Origin: Verrucomicrobiota bacterium
Lineage (GTDB): Bacteria > Verrucomicrobiota > Verrucomicrobiia > Opitutales > T3Sed10-336
Length of the DNA: 43,990 bases
Direction: 5' to 3'
NCBI GenBank assembly: GCA_003565135.1
Contig: PXDC01000053.1
Coordinates: 1-43,990 of the forward strand
The notes under the pieces are model-generated. The model worked only from the letters and a program-made list of their open reading frames with translations, did not search any database and was not told where the DNA came from. Positions 43,013 through 43,990 of the stretch are shown one piece after another. The translations under genes were made by a program, and so were the position numbers. Every line of letters begins with the position of its first letter. The first letter of the stretch is position 1.

Positions 43013-43207
43013 TCACCCGCCGAACGGCATCGACTTGCGAAACGAATCGGCATGGGTCTCGGAAACCAGTTTGGCCTGGCCGAGACGGCGCTTCTGTTTG
43101 CGGGTTTTCCGGGAGAGGAGGTGGCGCATTCCCGGGCTGCGACGGACCAGTTTTCCGGACCCGGTGAACTTAAAGCGCTTCGCGATCGACTTCTTCGTTT
43201 TCTGCAT
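43013..43207 (-). CDS. rpmI: 50S ribosomal protein L35
   Basis: 64 residues, the usual L35 size: MQKTKKSIAKRFKFTGSGKL, then RRSPGMRHLLSRKTRKQKRRLGQ. It forms the classic rpmI-rplT-pheS-pheT order, though infC, which normally leads it, is not upstream here. There is little Shine-Dalgarno (TGAATTGAGCC) before the ATG. A promoter candidate (43260-43232) sits very close upstream. Downstream, a 90-base gap precedes rplT. Confidence 0.95.
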   Translation of the reverse strand: MQKTKKSIAKRFKFTGSGKLVRRSPGMRHLLSRKTRKQKRRLGQAKLVSETHADSFRKSMPFGG

Positions 43208-43231
43208 GGCTCAATTCAGTGAAAAGAGATG

Positions 43232-43260
43232 AATAAAAAGCACCCCGCAACCCTTGTAAA
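43232..43260 (-). promoter_or_regulatory. Candidate promoter for the rpmI-rplT-pheST-gatCAB block
   Basis: Minus strand: TTTACA (43260-43255), exactly 17 bases, TTTATT (43237-43232), five of six and four of six matches. The expected transcription start near 43225 leaves only about 18 bases before the rpmI ATG at 43207, leaving no room for an L20-type leader after it. A GC hairpin (43294-43314) lies upstream. Confidence 0.4.
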
Positions 43261-43326
43261 GAGCAAAGATGCCATTAATCCGGATTTGTGCCCAGCGGGG
43301 CGAAGCGACCCCGCCGCCACCACCCG

Positions 43327-43770
43327 TCAATCCGTCGGCAGCTTGTTGTCGGTGCGCAGGGCCAGGACCGGTACCTTGGTTTTGACCGCGACCTCCTGTT
43401 CCTTGAAAAACTTGGCCCCGACGCTCTCGATGGCCTCCCCCATGCTCAGGACGGGCAGTTTGCGGCCCCGGGGACTGGCGTTAAAATCGTAAGCCGCGCG
43501 CTGGATCCGTTCGGGCGCGCTGAGGGGACTTTCCTCTTCGGGAATCTGGATCACCCAGCCCACGATATCTTTTCCGGGAAGCTCGTTCTCCGGGTCCGAG
43601 AGGAGGATGACAAACTGCCGCTTTTTCTTCGGGGCCTTCTCGGCCTCTTTCTGCTGCTGCTCCTCCTCGATCTGCCGCTGAATGTCTTTCATGATCCGCT
43701 CCACCGTAGGCTGGGGCAGTTCGTTCTGGTTCAGGATCATGGCAACTTGATCGGTATCGATTTTCGGCAT
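43327..43770 (-). CDS. Small hypothetical protein
   Basis: 147 residues, not recognised. Begins MPKIDTDQVAMILNQNELPQP, then a Gln/Glu/Lys-rich helix (about 25-50, MKDIQRQIEEEQQQKEAEKA), KKKRQFVILLSDPENELPGKDIVGW with a strand-helix pattern, and a C-terminal domain (SMGEAIESVGAKFFKEQEVAVKTKVPVLAL) that reads as a compact alpha/beta fold. No signal peptide or membrane segment. It lies between the dGTPase-like gene (65-base gap) and rpmI on the same strand. GGGGAAACC just precedes its ATG. The composition fits a conserved housekeeping or phage-like adaptor protein, but I give no function. Confidence 0.7.
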   Translation of the reverse strand: MPKIDTDQVAMILNQNELPQPTVERIMKDIQRQIEEEQQQKEAEKAPKKKRQFVILLSDPENELPGKDIVGWVIQIPEEESPLSAPERIQRAAYDFNASPRGRKLPVLSMGEAIESVGAKFFKEQEVAVKTKVPVLALRTDNKLPTD

Positions 43771-43835
43771 GGTTTCCCCTTATGTAAACTTCCGGCGGAT
43801 TCCTCAATTACAAATCCGGGGCAAACCCGGATTAA

Positions 43836-43990
43836 TCAGGCAAGTTCGGTGATGGACCCGAAATCGGGATCGAAAAGGCGCTTGTAGGTGCGGATGGCCG
43901 CGCTGTCCGTCAGCGACGCGAGGTAGTCCGCAATCCGGCGAACCCGGCCCCGCCGGTCGGTCTCACCCTCGACCAGGGCCGTCACCGATG
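43836..43990 (-). CDS. dgt: dGTPase-like protein (Dgt family), C-terminal end only
   Basis: Partial: 51 codons and the stop (TGA, 43838-43836) are visible; the gene continues beyond base 43990. The C-terminal pattern '[27 protein letters not shown]' matches the end of Dgt-type HD hydrolases ('R.v.DYIaGMTD..A...y..l'), which split dGTP to deoxyguanosine and triphosphate. The HD motif itself is outside the window, so the assignment rests on this short tail. It reads in the same direction as the following 147-residue protein. Confidence 0.65.
   Translation of the reverse strand, partial: SVTALVEGETDRRGRVRRIADYLASLTDSAAIRTYKRLFDPDFGSITELA

Noticed and set aside
43294-43314. GC hairpin upstream of rpmI as an L20 leader or terminator
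   Set aside because: Short stem without a T tract, and it lies upstream of the candidate promoter, so it would not be in the rpmI transcript.
1-43990. tRNA genes, CRISPR arrays, insertion sequences, prophage genes
   Set aside because: No cloverleaf with a GTTCRA arm, no regular direct repeats with spacers, and no transposase, integrase or phage structural motif was seen on either strand.

Overview
The window is GC-rich, gene-dense bacterial chromosome with mostly housekeeping content. There is no phage, insertion sequence, CRISPR array, rRNA or tRNA gene that I could find. The gene set points to Verrucomicrobiota, most likely the Opitutae/Puniceicoccales side: a DUF6807 protein, secreted Ig-like proteins ending in an 'ExSxDLxNW...RFYRV' tail, tandem helicase-associated (HA) repeats, several FadL/phasin/lipid-type proteins, gatCAB, and few strong Shine-Dalgarno sequences. 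This placement is inference from gene content, not a phylogeny.

Layout. 1-483: start of a PBP4-type D-Ala-D-Ala carboxypeptidase (minus, cut by the window edge). 697-3414: plus-strand group of a DUF2071 protein, a secreted probable TIM-barrel protein and an M14-type metallopeptidase. 3442-8253: minus-strand seven-repeat HA protein and valS. 8334-16288: plus-strand glnD, a GAF-GAF histidine kinase, a small unknown protein abutting a guanine deaminase, and a Na/Pi cotransporter with a PhoU-like tail, closed by a strong bidirectional terminator. 16367-20625: minus-strand secreted Ig-like protein and a membrane-anchored Sel1-repeat protein. 21030-25254: plus-strand membrane protein of unknown function, PP2C phosphatase, DUF6807 protein and SurE. 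25371-31585: a ketoacyl-synthase homologue that has lost its catalytic Cys and one His, two histidine kinases each with an N-terminal receiver domain flanking a FadL-type porin, then a phasin-like protein. 31657-35501: minus-strand RluA/RluD-type pseudouridine synthase, two sugar-ABC permeases and a Tat-exported superoxide dismutase. 35662-43990: minus-strand translation block (rpmI, rplT, pheS, pheT, gatC, gatA, gatB) preceded by a small conserved-looking protein and the end of a dGTPase-like gene.

How the genes relate. The translation block puts phenylalanyl-tRNA synthetase, two large-subunit ribosomal proteins and the tRNA amidotransferase in one co-directional run. pheT carries an apparent one-base deletion that splits it into two frames. 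The 25-31 kb segment is the most unusual: a chain-length-factor-like pseudo-ketosynthase, a fatty-acid porin and a phasin-like protein sit around two kinases with built-in receivers and no DNA-binding output. This suggests, as inference only, a lipid- or envelope-related signalling locus.
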